64,000 nt of DNA, from assembly GCA_963969595.1 (NCBI GenBank), contig OZ018417.1, forward strand, positions 13,332,501-13,396,500. The letters are read 5' to 3'. The position numbers and the translations under genes were made by a program. The notes under the pieces were generated by a model, which did not search any database, was not told where the DNA came from, and worked only from the letters and a program-made list of their open reading frames with translations. Source of the stretch: Neckera pumila (lineage: Eukaryota > Streptophyta > Bryopsida > Hypnales > Neckeraceae). Numbering within the stretch: position 1 is the stretch's first letter; the number at the start of each line of letters is the position of its first letter. Shown piece after piece: positions 1 through 11,728 of the stretch.

Positions 1-110
1 AACTTTTGCTCCACTAAGGGGCCCCTAAGTGCCTAATCTTCTAAAAAGCACTATTTTCCTAAAAAGTTTCAAGTCTACATAGCCCCCTACTTAGCCTATT
101 GACGTCCCTG

Positions 111-2837
111 TCAATAGAACCTGGGTCTCTTGTTCCTGTTGTTGTCTTGCTGGCAAATTCTCTTTTTGTGTGCCTTGGCCACTATCTTGCTGACCTCATC
201 GTCACGTTCTAGCAATCCTGGGTTGTTGGTGCCTTGGCATAGTAGCCACTTCGTCATATAGTTGTGACGAGATATCCCGAACTCATTTATGAAGCAAAGG
301 TGCGGACCCCATAGAAAATGACTGAGACACATAATCTCCACCAATCGTTGCCAACGGGTGCTTTTGTACTACATCTTCACCATGATATGGAACTCATGTC
401 GTAAGTTGTTGAACTTATTGACATTTATAATAACATGATGATCTTCACATACCATCCTGAGACAGTCACAAAACACAGCTGCCCAAAAACATACTGGATC
501 AGTGTGTGTGATATGCTCCATGTGAAATGCTTTATAGGCTTCAACACAAGATGCCGAAGTCTCAAATGATCCTGGAATATGTGGCCAATTGTATTCTACA
601 TAATCAATTGTAGCATGAGGGCTCCATTTGTAACGCCTTTTATACGGACAAAAGTGGTTACGAGTTACCATTGCTGCTGGCGGATTCTCTTGCCATCTTG
701 AAGATATCTTCATGTATACTTGGTCATATGGCTTGTGTTCAGTAACTAATAACCCATAGGCTTCAACAAGCCATTCTAAGGCTTTCCAAGAAGGAATTGG
801 TCTTTCAATAGATGTATTATCAAACATATGATAGTATTGTCCCAGAAAGTGGTAAATAAGAGGCGATCCTTGAACTGGAGTCTTTAATATAATCCAAGTC
901 GTAGGCTCATAAGTAGTAGGCGGTAGTCCAAACATAGATACTTCTTGGACATAATTTATAAGCAAACTTCCTCTTTCAAGAGCATCCAAAGTCTTGGATA
1001 ATTTGATATACCCGTTTTGAATATTATATATATAGTGACTACTGTAGCAGTCAACTCACCTCTTTGCGCAACAGCTTCACGGTTAGTCAGTGCAATCAAC
1101 AAAGAAATGATATCACCTTGGTTCCTCATATGTTCTTGTAATTGTGCCATCTCTAATTTCCACTTATTCTTGGTTTCTCTATCAGCCAAGAAATCTGGAT
1201 TGATTTGAGTGTGTTTGTGTGCAATTCGGACTTTTCTCTTGGGTATGTTCAACAAATCCTCACGCCGACGCTGACTCAATTCTTTCTCTAGATTTACATA
1301 ATATAATAAGGCTCTTGCTCCCAAATCAGCAATAGGGTAGAAAAGGGCTGACCAATGGGTCAAAATGAGATCACCTCGTACGATCATCTCACAAAGAAGA
1401 TTCTGCATGTTGTCAAACTTGGCTGCAGTCTCCCATGCCTCCTCAAATTGGTCTTCTGATATCTTTTGACCTTTTTCAAAAGTGTATATACTCAGAGATA
1501 TAATACACTGCAACTCATAAGCTCAAAACAGAGAAAAGGTAGGAGCTGAATCTCGCTGGTGTTGCCATATGCACTGTTGGATTCCACCAACCAAATCCAT
1601 AGTAGTGTCCAACTCTTTGTGCAGCTCATCATTGATACTTACCAATAATCATATAGTTTGCTCTAGTTCTTTTACTCTTAGTGTAGTACTGAGTGTCTCT
1701 AGCTTTTGGATTCTAGATTGATTCTTAACTTCTTCCAATTGACACTTAAGGCTTGTAATCTCTTCTTGCATCTCGTCTGCTTGAGATTCCAAGAGCTGAC
1801 AAAGTTGGTCTATTTTATTCTTTTGTACTTGAAGCTTTTCATTCTCTGATTTTAAATCTTGATATTCTTGTGTTTTTGTTTTCAAGAGAAAGTCGGTTTC
1901 TCGAAACATATCTTGTAATTTGATTCTTGAAACCTCTTGTTTCCATACTTGGTCTTGCCAAGCAATCTCTTTAGTTTTATAAGAGTCTATCTCCAAATTT
2001 AGAAGTCTTTGGTTCTCCTGATAATCTTTAAGAACCTGGAGTAACTCAACATGTGAACTGGATTCTCCTTCATTAGTTCCAAGATCAGATTCATTTGGTA
2101 TTGAACATGTCATAGATGGTCCTTTTTCTTTTCTAGTTTCTGAGATTGGTGCAGAAGTATTACCGGTTGTTTGAATCTCCAATAATGGCTCATTCTCCAC
2201 CAATGGTGCCATATAGTTAAAACTATATTGACAAAAGGCTGAAAGAAGATGAGCTGATATCAAGAACATAGTATTGTGATTCTTCTTGGAAGATATCTCT
2301 CGCAGCATATAATTATAGGCTAAATAAGCCCAACCAATTCTTTCCCCCTTCCAAGCTTTTAATCCAATATGTACTACTACATCCGTCCCAATCATAAATT
2401 GTGGAGCCCAGAAGAAGTGTTGATTGATAAATACCATGAATGTTGACAAAGTCTGATCTAGTACCTGACAAAGGTCCCATCCTTCAGGTACTTTGGCTTT
2501 ATTAATATTTCTTTTAAATACCTCCGTCTTTTCTTCATGGGTGAGTTAAGTGAATAGAAGACATTTGTCGTATCTTTAGAATCTCGGCTATTCCTTTTGG
2601 TGTGAGCTTCATTGTTCTGTCTTGGAATATGACTTCTTTCATTTTGCCATAGTCACTAGTAACAACAAAGTCTGTAACCAACTGCATATCTGAGGAAGGC
2701 CATATGAATTGGAGGTATGCCCAGATTCCTGTTTTCTTTAACAATTTTATTTGGGCTTCATCAAATCTTTTAATTAATGCAGATGGAAATTCAGGCAATG
2801 GCACTGGCAGAACTTTTAATTGCTTCTTCTTTCCCAT
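111..2837 (-). pseudogene. Decayed gene for an unknown coiled-coil protein
   Basis: Not recognised. The reading starts at an ATG at 2837 (MGKKKQLKVLPVPLPEFP) and continues nearly to the window edge, so long coherent protein is visible, but it is broken. A one-base frameshift near 2541 separates the first 100 residues from the next block. In-frame TGA codons lie at 1649-1651 and 1523-1525, and a TAG at 369-371; reading continues in the same frame past each. Residues encoded at about 2060-1650 form a Glu/Lys/Gln-rich coiled coil. A GTGAGT donor at 1059 suggests an intron ending near 993, but the nearest AG does not restore frame. The N-terminal block (VIFQDRTMKLTPKGIAEILK) loosely recalls the plant mobile domain layout; that is inference only. 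It could be a transposon-carried gene or a decayed host gene family member. Confidence 0.5.
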
Positions 2838-2879
2838 AGCGGCAATCTTACTCACTGATCTGTGAAATTGTGATTGTTA

Positions 2880-4900
2880 GCCTCGACATATAGCCCAAGG
2901 ATTTAGACTGTATATTACAGAATTTTGATATGGGAAAAGGATATAATTGTTCTTTTGACTTGTCAACCTAATAGACATAATTCTTCTGGATTAATTTTAG
3001 AAATGGGGTCTGCCTAATAGTTCTTTTCATTTACATAACCTAAATGGAAAATTGACTCAAAAATTTAGACCATATGATTTTGACTTTTAGACTTAAACTT
3101 AGGTAGACATAGTTTTAGTTTATTTGAATTTTTGTTGTCTTCCTAAATTTGTTGTCTTTCTTGTTTTTCTTCTTTTAGTGCTTCAATTCCTTATCATTGA
3201 ATAGACTGGCAAACACTCCAACTTACCATCATGCTCATTTTCTCTTTCCACGCATTTTCTCTCAATATGTTTTTTTATTCTTTTTCCTCACATTTAGTCA
3301 ATTCTCACTTTTCACAAGAAAATCACTCAATTCCTCACTTTTCCCTCAATATTCTCAACAAATACACATATATCAATTTCAAGCTAATGTCTGTATCTGC
3401 AATTTTACCTGATTACTGGGCTTTATTTTACTTCACGCCTCAATAATCAACTCAACAGTAGACACCTTTCTTGGGAAACTGTTTAAGACATGGAGAATTA
3501 CGGAACTATAAATATCGACATAATCTAGAGTTTTAATTCACTATATAATACATAGACTAATACATAGACTTAGAGAAATTATTATTTATCATGTTTTCTC
3601 AAAAATATAAACGTAGAGAGAAGAGATTTAAATTATTCTATTTTCTACTAGGGAGCTGTGTTTCTCACAAGTCACCTTGCTTTAACTCTCATTTTCTCTC
3701 AATAAGTTTATTTATTCATTCTCTCATTCACTTAATTAGTCTCAGTATTTATATAGAATACCTTTGAATTTCTTTTTCTTTACACTCTTGGCATTGTTTT
3801 TCTTTTATTCTCATTGAAAATAGAAATACACTCAATTTTATCATGTTTTCTCGTTATCTTTTCCTTAAAGAGTGGTTATGAATTAACAAACTCAAAAGTG
3901 ACACTTTTCTTTTGGTGTATGAGCAATTAAACTTCTAATTTCTAATTTATAGCTAATACAAAGGCCACTCTTTAAGTTATCATATTCTTTCATGCTTACA
4001 AAATTTCACTCTTAGACTTGAGTTTGTGACAATTTGTCCTTTCTTTTCTCTTCGCAAATGTATTTGACAACTAGTTGAAAAAGGGAAGTAATAGACTTTT
4101 ACTTGAAGATTTCTCTCAATGTTTATTAAATTCTCTCTTATTTTACTTAAAACTCACTTAGAGATTATTATTCTGATTTTTTATTTATTTTTAACACTTA
4201 ATCCTTTAATTTTCTTTGGAATTTTGTTTATCTTTTACCACTTAACATAACAATAGTGATTAGACAATATTCAGTATTATAAGATTAGAAAAAGTCTATT
4301 GCTTTTGAGATGAACTATATTTGAATGCTCTACATGAATAAAATCTCTGCATCGTTTCAGCAATTCAAAATGCTCACTTTTAAAATTTCACTCCTACTTG
4401 GTGACATGAATCCAAATGGTATTGGAGTGAATTCACTTTGAGGTTGCTCATTTGATTGAAGATTAGGCCCAAATCCTCTACCAAATTTGAAAGTCCCTCC
4501 TGACATTTTGCTTTGCACAAAAACATCCCAACAAGCATTCCAATATCAAAGGACAAAATGATCAGACCAAATTGGACAGACCCTTTCCAAAATTGATGCA
4601 CATCCATGTGCACACCACCACCAACAAACAAATTGACAACATGGAGCAACGTACGTAAGTTCCATATCAAATTAAGCAACAATTAAATAGCAACAAAGGA
4701 AAAGCTAGAAAATTTTCTACAGGAGCAAAGTAAAAAATACTGTTACATTATCTCTGATTGTCTTTGTAGAAAAATCTTGTAATATAGAAATCATGAAAAG
4801 AAAAGCGCAATTCAAACTTTGAATAAGCAAGGAGGATGAACTGGACTCACAAAACTAATTTATAGACTTTCAAGTACCCTCACCGTTGCTTTTTGCCTAC
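2880..4900. other. AT-rich intergenic DNA, T-rich on the + strand
   Basis: Low-complexity T- and CT-rich sequence. The open frames at 3197-3446 are translations of poly-pyrimidine sequence and have no protein character. I see no gene, RNA or element ends. Confidence 0.5.
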
Positions 4901-4989
4901 AGCAAGCAAATTTAGCAACTCAAACAATTCAAGAATTGAACACTAATTTAGCAACTGATTTCATTCAAGAACTCAATTCAAATTTAGCA

Positions 4990-5270
4990 ACTCAACCCAA
5001 ACCTGACTTGACCAAATCCACCCTTAAATTAGGGATGAATCCGGCTTGATCAAATCCAACTTAGAACCACAAATGAACCCAGCTTGACCGAAATGAACCC
5101 GACTGGACCAAAATGAACCCAACTTAACCAACATGAACTCGGCTTGACCAAATCCACCCTAGAAGCAGGAATCCAATTTAACCCTAAAATCCCACACAAT
5201 TGATCCCTAAATCAAACCCACCCTAGAATCAAGAATCCAATTTAATCCTGCAATCCTATACAAATCTGAA
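4990..5270. repeat. Degenerate short repeats (GAACCCAACTTGACCAAATC type)
   Basis: Variants of 'aatgaacccagcttgacc' and 'aaatccaccctagaa' recur about every 25-60 bases (for example at 5035-5160 and around 5215). The copies are too diverged to define a unit length by eye. The function is unknown. Confidence 0.4.
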
Positions 5271-5662
5271 TTCAAGATTCACCAAAAATGGACAGATTCA
5301 TTCTGCCGTTATATGGACCATCTTCGTATCCTAAGACCCAAACAACATGTACTCAAATCCAAACCTCTCTAAAATCTGGCCCTTGGTTGGAAAAACAACC
5401 TAGAACTCGTATTGGATAAACGGAGCATCAGGGCCTAGAAATCCAATGCCGCAAGTCTGTTGGAGTCAAGCAAGATCTTTATTGTCCTACCAAATTTAGT
5501 TGAACTTATCCTAAACTACACCTGTCTAAAATTTGGCCTTGTTATGAATTCATGGAGGCCAAGCAAGGTGGCTAAATCCAAAATGCCAAACCCGAGTATC
5601 AAACCAAAAATTATCCTACCCTCCAGTCCTGCAGCCTGTTACGGAATGAGCTAAATTCAACC

Positions 5663-6451
5663 CTAAACCCAAATGCAATTTGAACTTACCCGAGGACGTT
5701 TTTGCCGATGCTGTTCACTTGTCCTTGTGAAGCTGCCATGGAAACTTTGGTCTCCTTGGTGGCCGCCAACAAATCCATCATGTAGTGGGATTTGTGGCCG
5801 CTCATTCCGCATTTGCCGACGTGTTTCTTCTTTGGCACTATCCTCTGCAAAAATTCTCACCCTCTCTGCCTCGAAGTGTGCCCTTTCAGTTGCTGCAATT
5901 TGAGCTTTCAATTTTGCGATAGCTAATTAGTCAGTTTCAAGTCTTAAGTGCAACTTCATGAGCTCCTCTTCTTGTCGGAGTCTCACGTATTCTTGGGCTG
6001 CAGGACTTTCAATTTTCAAACTTGAGGTTGTCATGAGGAAGAGCATGTTTTGGTCTTCCAAAATTTTGTTCTTCTTCATGGTGGCCGCGGTCAATTCCGT
6101 TGTTGCCTTCACTTGGGCATACCCCAATTTCTCTTTCTGCTTTGTCTCTCGCAACACCTCCTTTGCCGCCTTTATGCCCACGGGGCGTTCTCCAAGGATT
6201 TGATTGGTGTCAATGTTTGCAACTTCAGCATCCTCCCCACACCCTAAAAGAGATTTGCGAGATGGAGTTTGTGATTTGCGATCCGGATGCTGTGATTTCT
6301 TCTTCTTTGTTGTGGGAGACTTCATTGTACTCCAACCGGACCAGGACTGTCCGAACGTCCGGGCGTCCGCGGCTGCGTCTGCTACCCCTCGAACGTCTCG
6401 TAATATCTGAATTTTATATTCACCGAGTGAACGATAATTTCTGTGCATCAC
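5663..6451 (-). pseudogene. NAM-associated C-terminal domain fragment (Harbinger/Myb-like protein relic)
   Basis: Reading the minus strand from about 6340, a Lys/Ser-rich stretch is followed by ERPVGIKAAKEVLRE and a long helical, charged segment ending LRQEEELMKLHL. The motif R-P-[IV]-G-x-K-A-A-K is typical of the plant NAM-associated C-terminal domain, found in Myb/SANT-like proteins related to PIF/Harbinger transposons and in domesticated relatives. An in-frame TAA at 5927-5929 interrupts it; the same frame then continues (LAIAKLKAQIAATERAHFEA...) to 5663. No Myb/SANT domain is visible upstream. Before 6340 the frame runs into the tandem-repeat array, so the N-terminus has been replaced or cut off. 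Domain call is moderate; pseudogene status rests on the stop and the truncation. Confidence 0.55.
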
Positions 6452-7100
6452 CAGCGGCCACCTGGCTCGTTACTCCCGGTTGTCCGCCCCCAACCGATGC
6501 CCTGTTTGCCTTGATCAATGCTCAACCGCCACCCCATCTGATCCGACCAACAATCCGACTGTCTTGTCCGCCTTGACCAAAGCCTCGTCAGCCGTCTGTC
6601 CGCTAGGCCGTCCGCCATTCGTCCGCTAATGTATATTTTATAATATACCATTGGAAAGGTATTGTCAAGAGCTTTCCAATGGTATATTATGCGTCCAATT
6701 TGGCCAAAAACTCCGACAATGAGACCCTTCCAAAGATTGGGGTCCGCCCAGCCGTCCGCCAATTTGTAGTCCGCCCAGCCGTCCAAATATCCGTTCGCCT
6801 GTCTACCCGTCCGTCCGCTATTATGTGCTTCAAAATACACCATTTGAAAGGTGTTGTCAAGAGTTTTCCAATGATATATTATGCGTCCAGTTTGACCAAA
6901 AACTCCGACGGTAGGACCCTTCCAAAGATTGGGGTCCACTAAGCCGTCCGCCTTTTTACCTGTCCGCCTAGCCGTCCATCTGCTATTGTATGCTTCATAA
7001 TATACCATTAGAAAGGTATCATTGAGAGCTTTCTAATGGTATATCACGCATCCAATTTGGACAAATACTTCAGCAAGGGGACCACTCCAAAGATTGGGTG
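6340..7100 (-). repeat. Left arm of foldback-like element: ~180-bp tandem array
   Basis: Three tandem units, with hairpins near 6645-6690, 6830-6880 and 7000-7045. Each unit contains (i) a hairpin of the form TACCATTGGAAAG...CTTTCCAATGGTA, (ii) TTTGGCCAAAAACTCCGAC, (iii) CCTTCCAAAGATTGGGGTCC and (iv) several copies of GTCCGCC. The whole block is the reverse complement of the array at 10086-11080. The outer end (about 6345-6400, with GTCCGAACGTCC and GCGTCCGC) matches the outer end of the right arm in inverted orientation. Open frames across it are repeat translations. Confidence 0.8.
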
Positions 7101-8776
7101 CTAGCCATTATTTTAATTCTTGTAATCTTCAACACTCTTGGAGTTCTTATCTTCACCTAAAAAGATTGAATTGGTCATTATTCAAAAAAAACAAGTGGCT
7201 TGCTTGCAATTGTATTATTAAAGTCTTAGTATGCTTGATTAGTAAATATTACTAAGAGTCTAACCATATGGTTTTCCTTCTTTCAATTCAATCAATATTG
7301 TAATCTCCAAGATTGTAGATTGATTATGTAACTTTCTATAAAACGATTTGTATATACACAATTTCTTATCGTTACCACATTTCTTAATTTATAAGTTTGT
7401 GGCATACATTTATAATTCTCTTTATGCTAATGCTTTTGGTCAAATTAGTTGATATTTATAGTAGTATTGAAATTTTCTTGTGAAGTTAGTAAAACTATTT
7501 TTTGAGATTATATCTACTTGAAATCATTAAAGTACAATCTTTAGTTTTAAGGTACCTATACTACAAAGTGATATTGTGTAAAATTAGGTGTGATGACATT
7601 AATACATTTTAAAACATATGCCGTAAAATTTTGAAAAAATCCACAATGCATATTCATTGCCTAAGGTAGAGTGAGTCCTTTATTGTGGTGGGTAATATAT
7701 GGCCGGCATATCCACCCTTGATTTTTAGAATGATTCACAATCAAAAAAGTTGTAAACTAGTTTAGGACCAAAAATTACCCAATATTTCTAAGAGTCCTTA
7801 TTACAAATCTAATGTTCTATCCAAAACTTTGAATAGCTTCGTAAGATTTACTATAATAACATATTTTAAAATACAAGTATTGATTATTTATTTAAATGAT
7901 ATTCAATGCCATCATATTTAGATCACAAGTATGTAAGCATTTTTCTTTGTTCAATGAAAATCTATTGATTTACTCCAATGAAATCCATATTTTCATTTGA
8001 AGCTCTAAAACGCAATTGTTTTGAAAAATCAATGAATATTATATAATATACATGTTTGGTTTTGAAAAGATTAACAAGCTCATGTGGACATGGGTGATTA
8101 TTCATTTTTCCAATATAGCACCATCTAAGAAAATTATAAACTTGCTTGTATAGTTGTAATATAATAATACTAATCCCTTGAATTTGGCATGCATCCTAAG
8201 GCCTAAGTTCAAATCCTCTTCAAATCAAGATTGCACGTTTCACACTTTTGCATTTGCATATTACAACAATATGAATTAATAATATCATTTATGATATAGA
8301 AGTACATAAATGAGATCTATAATTGTCGTATATGAAGGGTCATTATATTTGAGATCAGTCACCTTCTTGACTATCAAAGCACCAATGTTTTTGGTATGGG
8401 ATACATTGTTGATAGTTTGTAAATTAGGATGCAAATATATATATATATATATATATATACCTCGGTGTTTCAAACTATCAATGTATTTTACAATAAAACT
8501 TAAAGGAATACTTGAAATTATAGTTGCATGTTCCACATTGGACATAGGCACACAATAATTGATAAAGAAAACAAGGACCACATTGAAAACATAAATGAAT
8601 AAATTTGTGAGGTTTATATGTAGTATATTTTGATAATGACATTTTAAGAGGATTGAAGGTCAAACATATTCCGCACATTGCACCAATGTTTTTAGTCCCT
8701 ATTGTAAGATTCAAAAATTTGGTTTTAGGATATAGGATTTAGGGTATAGAGTTTAGGGTATAGGATTTAGATTGTA
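7100..8776. other. Interior of the foldback-like element, AT-rich, no gene seen
   Basis: AT-rich sequence between the inverted arrays. It contains a (TA)n run at about 8434-8459 and, near 8725-8770, a few imperfect TTTAGGGTATAG repeats. No transposase-like reading frame is visible. Confidence 0.5.
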
Positions 8777-9028
8777 CACAAAATAGTGAAATTAGGTTGT
8801 TCCATACCAATTTCTTGACAATCTACACTATAGAAATATTCACAGCTTTTGTGCAATGATGCATTCAATTTAAAGCCATGTGTATGGCATAGATTTGTAC
8901 ACCAGTTCAAGATTTAGTTCAGAGAAGTGGCATGCACCTCCATGTGGAACAAGCATTGATCAATGAGGTAAATTATCTCAGATAAGGCAACCTAATTAAC
9001 AAAGCAACCTAATTTCACTATTTTATGT
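8777..9028. mobile_element. Small TIR element (family G), about 250 bp
   Basis: Ends are inverted: AAAATAGTGAAATTAGGTTG on the left (8779-8799) and CAACCTAATTTCACTATTTT on the right (9005-9024). There is no coding capacity, which fits a MITE. The superfamily and target duplication are not resolved. A diverged relative appears to span about 42000-43105. Confidence 0.6.
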
Positions 9029-9078
9029 AGGTTTTAATTTGTTGAAAAATAAATTCAATGATCCTTTCTTGCATACAT

Positions 9079-10005
9079 TAACCCCTAAAGGACCATTTGT
9101 CCCCTTGGAAGACAACTCAGGTCCGGGTAGGTTCCTACTGTTTCAATTTTTAATAATATTTTTTGGGGATTTTTTGAGGTTGTGTATTTTTGCGAGAGCT
9201 TTGTGAATATATATTTTTTAATTTAATTGATACCTGAGAGAAAAAGTTATGGTACAATAAGCAAAATTGGAGTTTGGCGGGCAGCACAAAAAAATCACAG
9301 AAAGTCAAACGAAGTTTTTTCCAAATTTTTTCTCAAAGATTATATTTTTGTCTACATGTGAAGCTTTGTTTCATTCAATTTGGACTAGTAATGAGAAAGT
9401 TATGGACAATTTTAGTTTTTTGGGCAATTTAAGCATCTTCTTGAAAAAATAACTTGTAGAATTCATTTTTCAATGCAATTTTAGAATTTTTCAAAAAAAG
9501 TTGTTAGACAAGGTTACATTTTCTTGCTAGAACAATCTCACTGTTGGAATTATTGTGATTCAATTCCAGCAAAAAGCTATTAACAATTTAGTTATTTCAT
9601 CAATCTTGAACCCACTTCTACTCAACAATTTTTTAATGAGTGAAAATTAAGTGCTCTTTATCCTAAATTTTTTAAGAGATTTCTGACTCAACTGCTTAAC
9701 ACAAAAAAATAGAAAATTAGAGTCCATAGTGCAAAAAATTTGAACTAAAAAGACTCAAAGCCAAAAATCTAGTCAAGCAAGGTGCAAAAAAACTTGTATT
9801 CTACACTTTAAATGCATATATCTTGCAATCTACATGGTGAAAGTTTCTGAAATTTCTTCTTCATGTTCATATACTAGTTAAATATAAGATCTTACGGTTG
9901 AATATGCAAGAAAAAACAACTTTTAAAGCTCTTTTCTCTTTGCAATAGAAATGACAATTTTAAGTGGTTTTTGATAGGAAAATCACCTTAGTCCTTTAGG
10001 GGTTA
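9079..10005 (+). mobile_element. Family A non-autonomous transposon, full copy
   Basis: Bounded by TTAACCCCTAAAGGACC on the left and GTCCTTTAGGGGTTAA on the right, about 927 bp, no ORF. Landmarks shared with other copies include a GGCGGGCAGC motif, 'gagaaagttatggacaat', 'ttgggcaattt.agcatcttctt' and 'atatcttgcaatctacatgg'. TA at each end is consistent with a Tc1/mariner-type target duplication. It sits inside the foldback-like element, just inside its right arm. Confidence 0.75.
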
Positions 10006-10085
10006 ATGTTGCATTGGATGCTTGTAGATTGAATAGCAATCTTTGGAAGCAAATATATGCTTTTTAGAATCCAATGTTTTAGTAG

Positions 10086-11080
10086 AAGCGGACGGCTAGG
10101 TGGACAAGCAAGTAGTCATTGAGCGGACGGGGCGAACAGGGTGGATGGCTGGCGGACGACTGACGGACTCCAATCTTTGAAAGGGGCCCACTGTCGGAGT
10201 TTTTGGCCAAATCAGACGCACAATATACCATTGAAAATCTCTCATCAATAACTTTCTAATGGCATATTATGAAGCACACAGCAATGGACAGACAACAGAC
10301 AGGCAGATAGTCAGACGGCTGGGCGGACTACATACTAGCAGACCCCAATCTTTGGAAGGGTCCCACCGTCGAAGTTTTTGGCCAAATCGAATGCATGGTA
10401 TACCATTGGAAAGCTCTTGACAATATCTTTCCAATGGTATATAATAAAGCACATAATAGTGGACGAACGGGCAGACAAGCGGGCGGATAGTCGAACGGTT
10501 GGGCGGACTACATACTAGCGGACGGCTTGGCAGATCCCAATCTTTGGAAGGGTCCCACCGTCAGAGTTTTTGGCCAAATTGGACGCATAATATACCATTG
10601 GAAAGCTCTTGACAACACCTTTCTAATGGTAATTTATAAAGCACATAATAGCGGACGTACGGGCAAACAGTCGGACAGCTAGGCGGACTACAAATTGGCG
10701 GACGGCTTGGCGGATCCCAATCTTTGGAAGGGTCCCATCGTCGGAGTTTTTGGCCAAATTGGACGCATAATATACCATTGGAAAGCTCTTGACAATACCT
10801 TTCTAATAGTATATTTTAAGATATACACCGGCGGACGGACGGCGGACGGGGTGTCAAATAAGGCAGACGGCCTGCGGATAGGGCGGGCGGACTGTCGGTC
10901 GGGTCAGATGGGGCGTCGGTCAGGGCGTCAGTCAAGGCGGACGAACCATCAGATGAAGCAGTCAAGGCAGACAGAGTGACTGTATATCGCCGTCTGCTAC
11001 AGTAAGCCGTCCGCCCGTTAAAATTATCTGATAGCGGACGCAACGTCTGGACGTCCGAACGTCCCAAAAATGGACGTAAT
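10086..11080 (+). repeat. Right arm of foldback-like element: ~180-bp tandem array
   Basis: Four tandem units whose hairpins begin near 10224, 10399, 10591 and 10771 (spacing 175-192). Units share GGCGGAC clusters, CCCAATCTTTGGAAGGGTCC, GTCGGAGTTTTTGGCCAAAT and the hairpin TATACCATTGGAAAG...CTTTCCAATGGTATA. This is the inverted counterpart of 6340-7100. The outermost 200 bases lack the hairpin and are rich in GGGCGGAC/GTCAAGGCGGACG; they end with GCGGACGC...GTCCGAACGTCC, matching the left outer end. Open frames here (for example 10695-10979) are translations of repeat DNA. Confidence 0.8.
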
Positions 11081-11221
11081 TTTGCTTGGGACATAGCGCC
11101 TCGTCAACCTTGGATCTATCATATATGGCCGGACGCCTGGGCATATTCCTTCTTCAATTAACATCTTCCGTCTCGTTTCTCCTTGATGGAGTGAATGATG
11201 TATCATTGCTTTCTGTCTAAT

Positions 11222-11477
11222 AAGGCCATATTCATTAAAATGAGACAAAGTGTAGTCTCAATTTTATCTTTGACTCAAAAATAAATTGTTATAACTATTT
11301 CATTTTGAGACTATTCAATGATTTGAGACTTTCATATGTTAATATATATAAAAACCTTTGATTGCCCAAAGGTTACATTTGCATTTTATCTTTGACTCGA
11401 GGATAAAATCCCTAAAACAATTTTAGGGTTGAAGTCTCAAAATGATCATTTTGTCTCATTTTAACGAATATGGCCAT
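11222..11477. mobile_element. Small TIR element (family F), about 255 bp
   Basis: Perfect or near-perfect inverted ends: GGCCATATTCATTAAAATGA on the left and TCATTTTAACGAATATGGCC on the right (one mismatch), extended by GACAAA/TTTGTC. There is no ORF. GGCC-type termini recall Tourist/PIF-Harbinger MITEs, but I could not define a clean target duplication. Confidence 0.7.
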
Positions 11478-11728
11478 TAACTGTTTATTGTTAGTTCTGA
11501 ATATCCGCTGCCAATCGATATTACATCTGCCAGTCTTCTCTCTGCTCTTGTATGCATAGTCTTAGTGCTTTTCGTGCATGAGTCCACTTGTGGACTTCAT
11601 GCGTCTCAGCTCGTAACATATTATTTGTCATGCATGTTGGCTACCAACCGATATCTTATCAGGGGAGCTTCTATGCTCTGCCATCCAATTCTTATAATCT
11701 ACCTGTCTCTTATTGTTGTGTCCTGCAG

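Noticed and set aside
1017..1208. 63-codon + strand ORF
   Set aside because: Antisense to the coiled-coil pseudogene; no independent support.
3197..3446. Two overlapping Phe/Ser-rich ORFs
   Set aside because: Translations of CT-rich low-complexity sequence, no start context or domain.
4380..4682. 100-codon minus-strand ORF
   Set aside because: No recognised motif, no splice context and no neighbouring coding signal; insufficient support.
8725..8770. TTTAGGG-like repeats resembling plant telomere sequence
   Set aside because: Only three or four degenerate copies with ATATAG spacers; far too short and irregular for an interstitial telomere array.
10695..10979. 94-codon ORF with Gly/Arg/Asp-rich composition
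   Set aside because: Lies entirely within the ~180-bp tandem array; the same peptide pieces recur from repeat units (also 6448-7008 on the minus strand).
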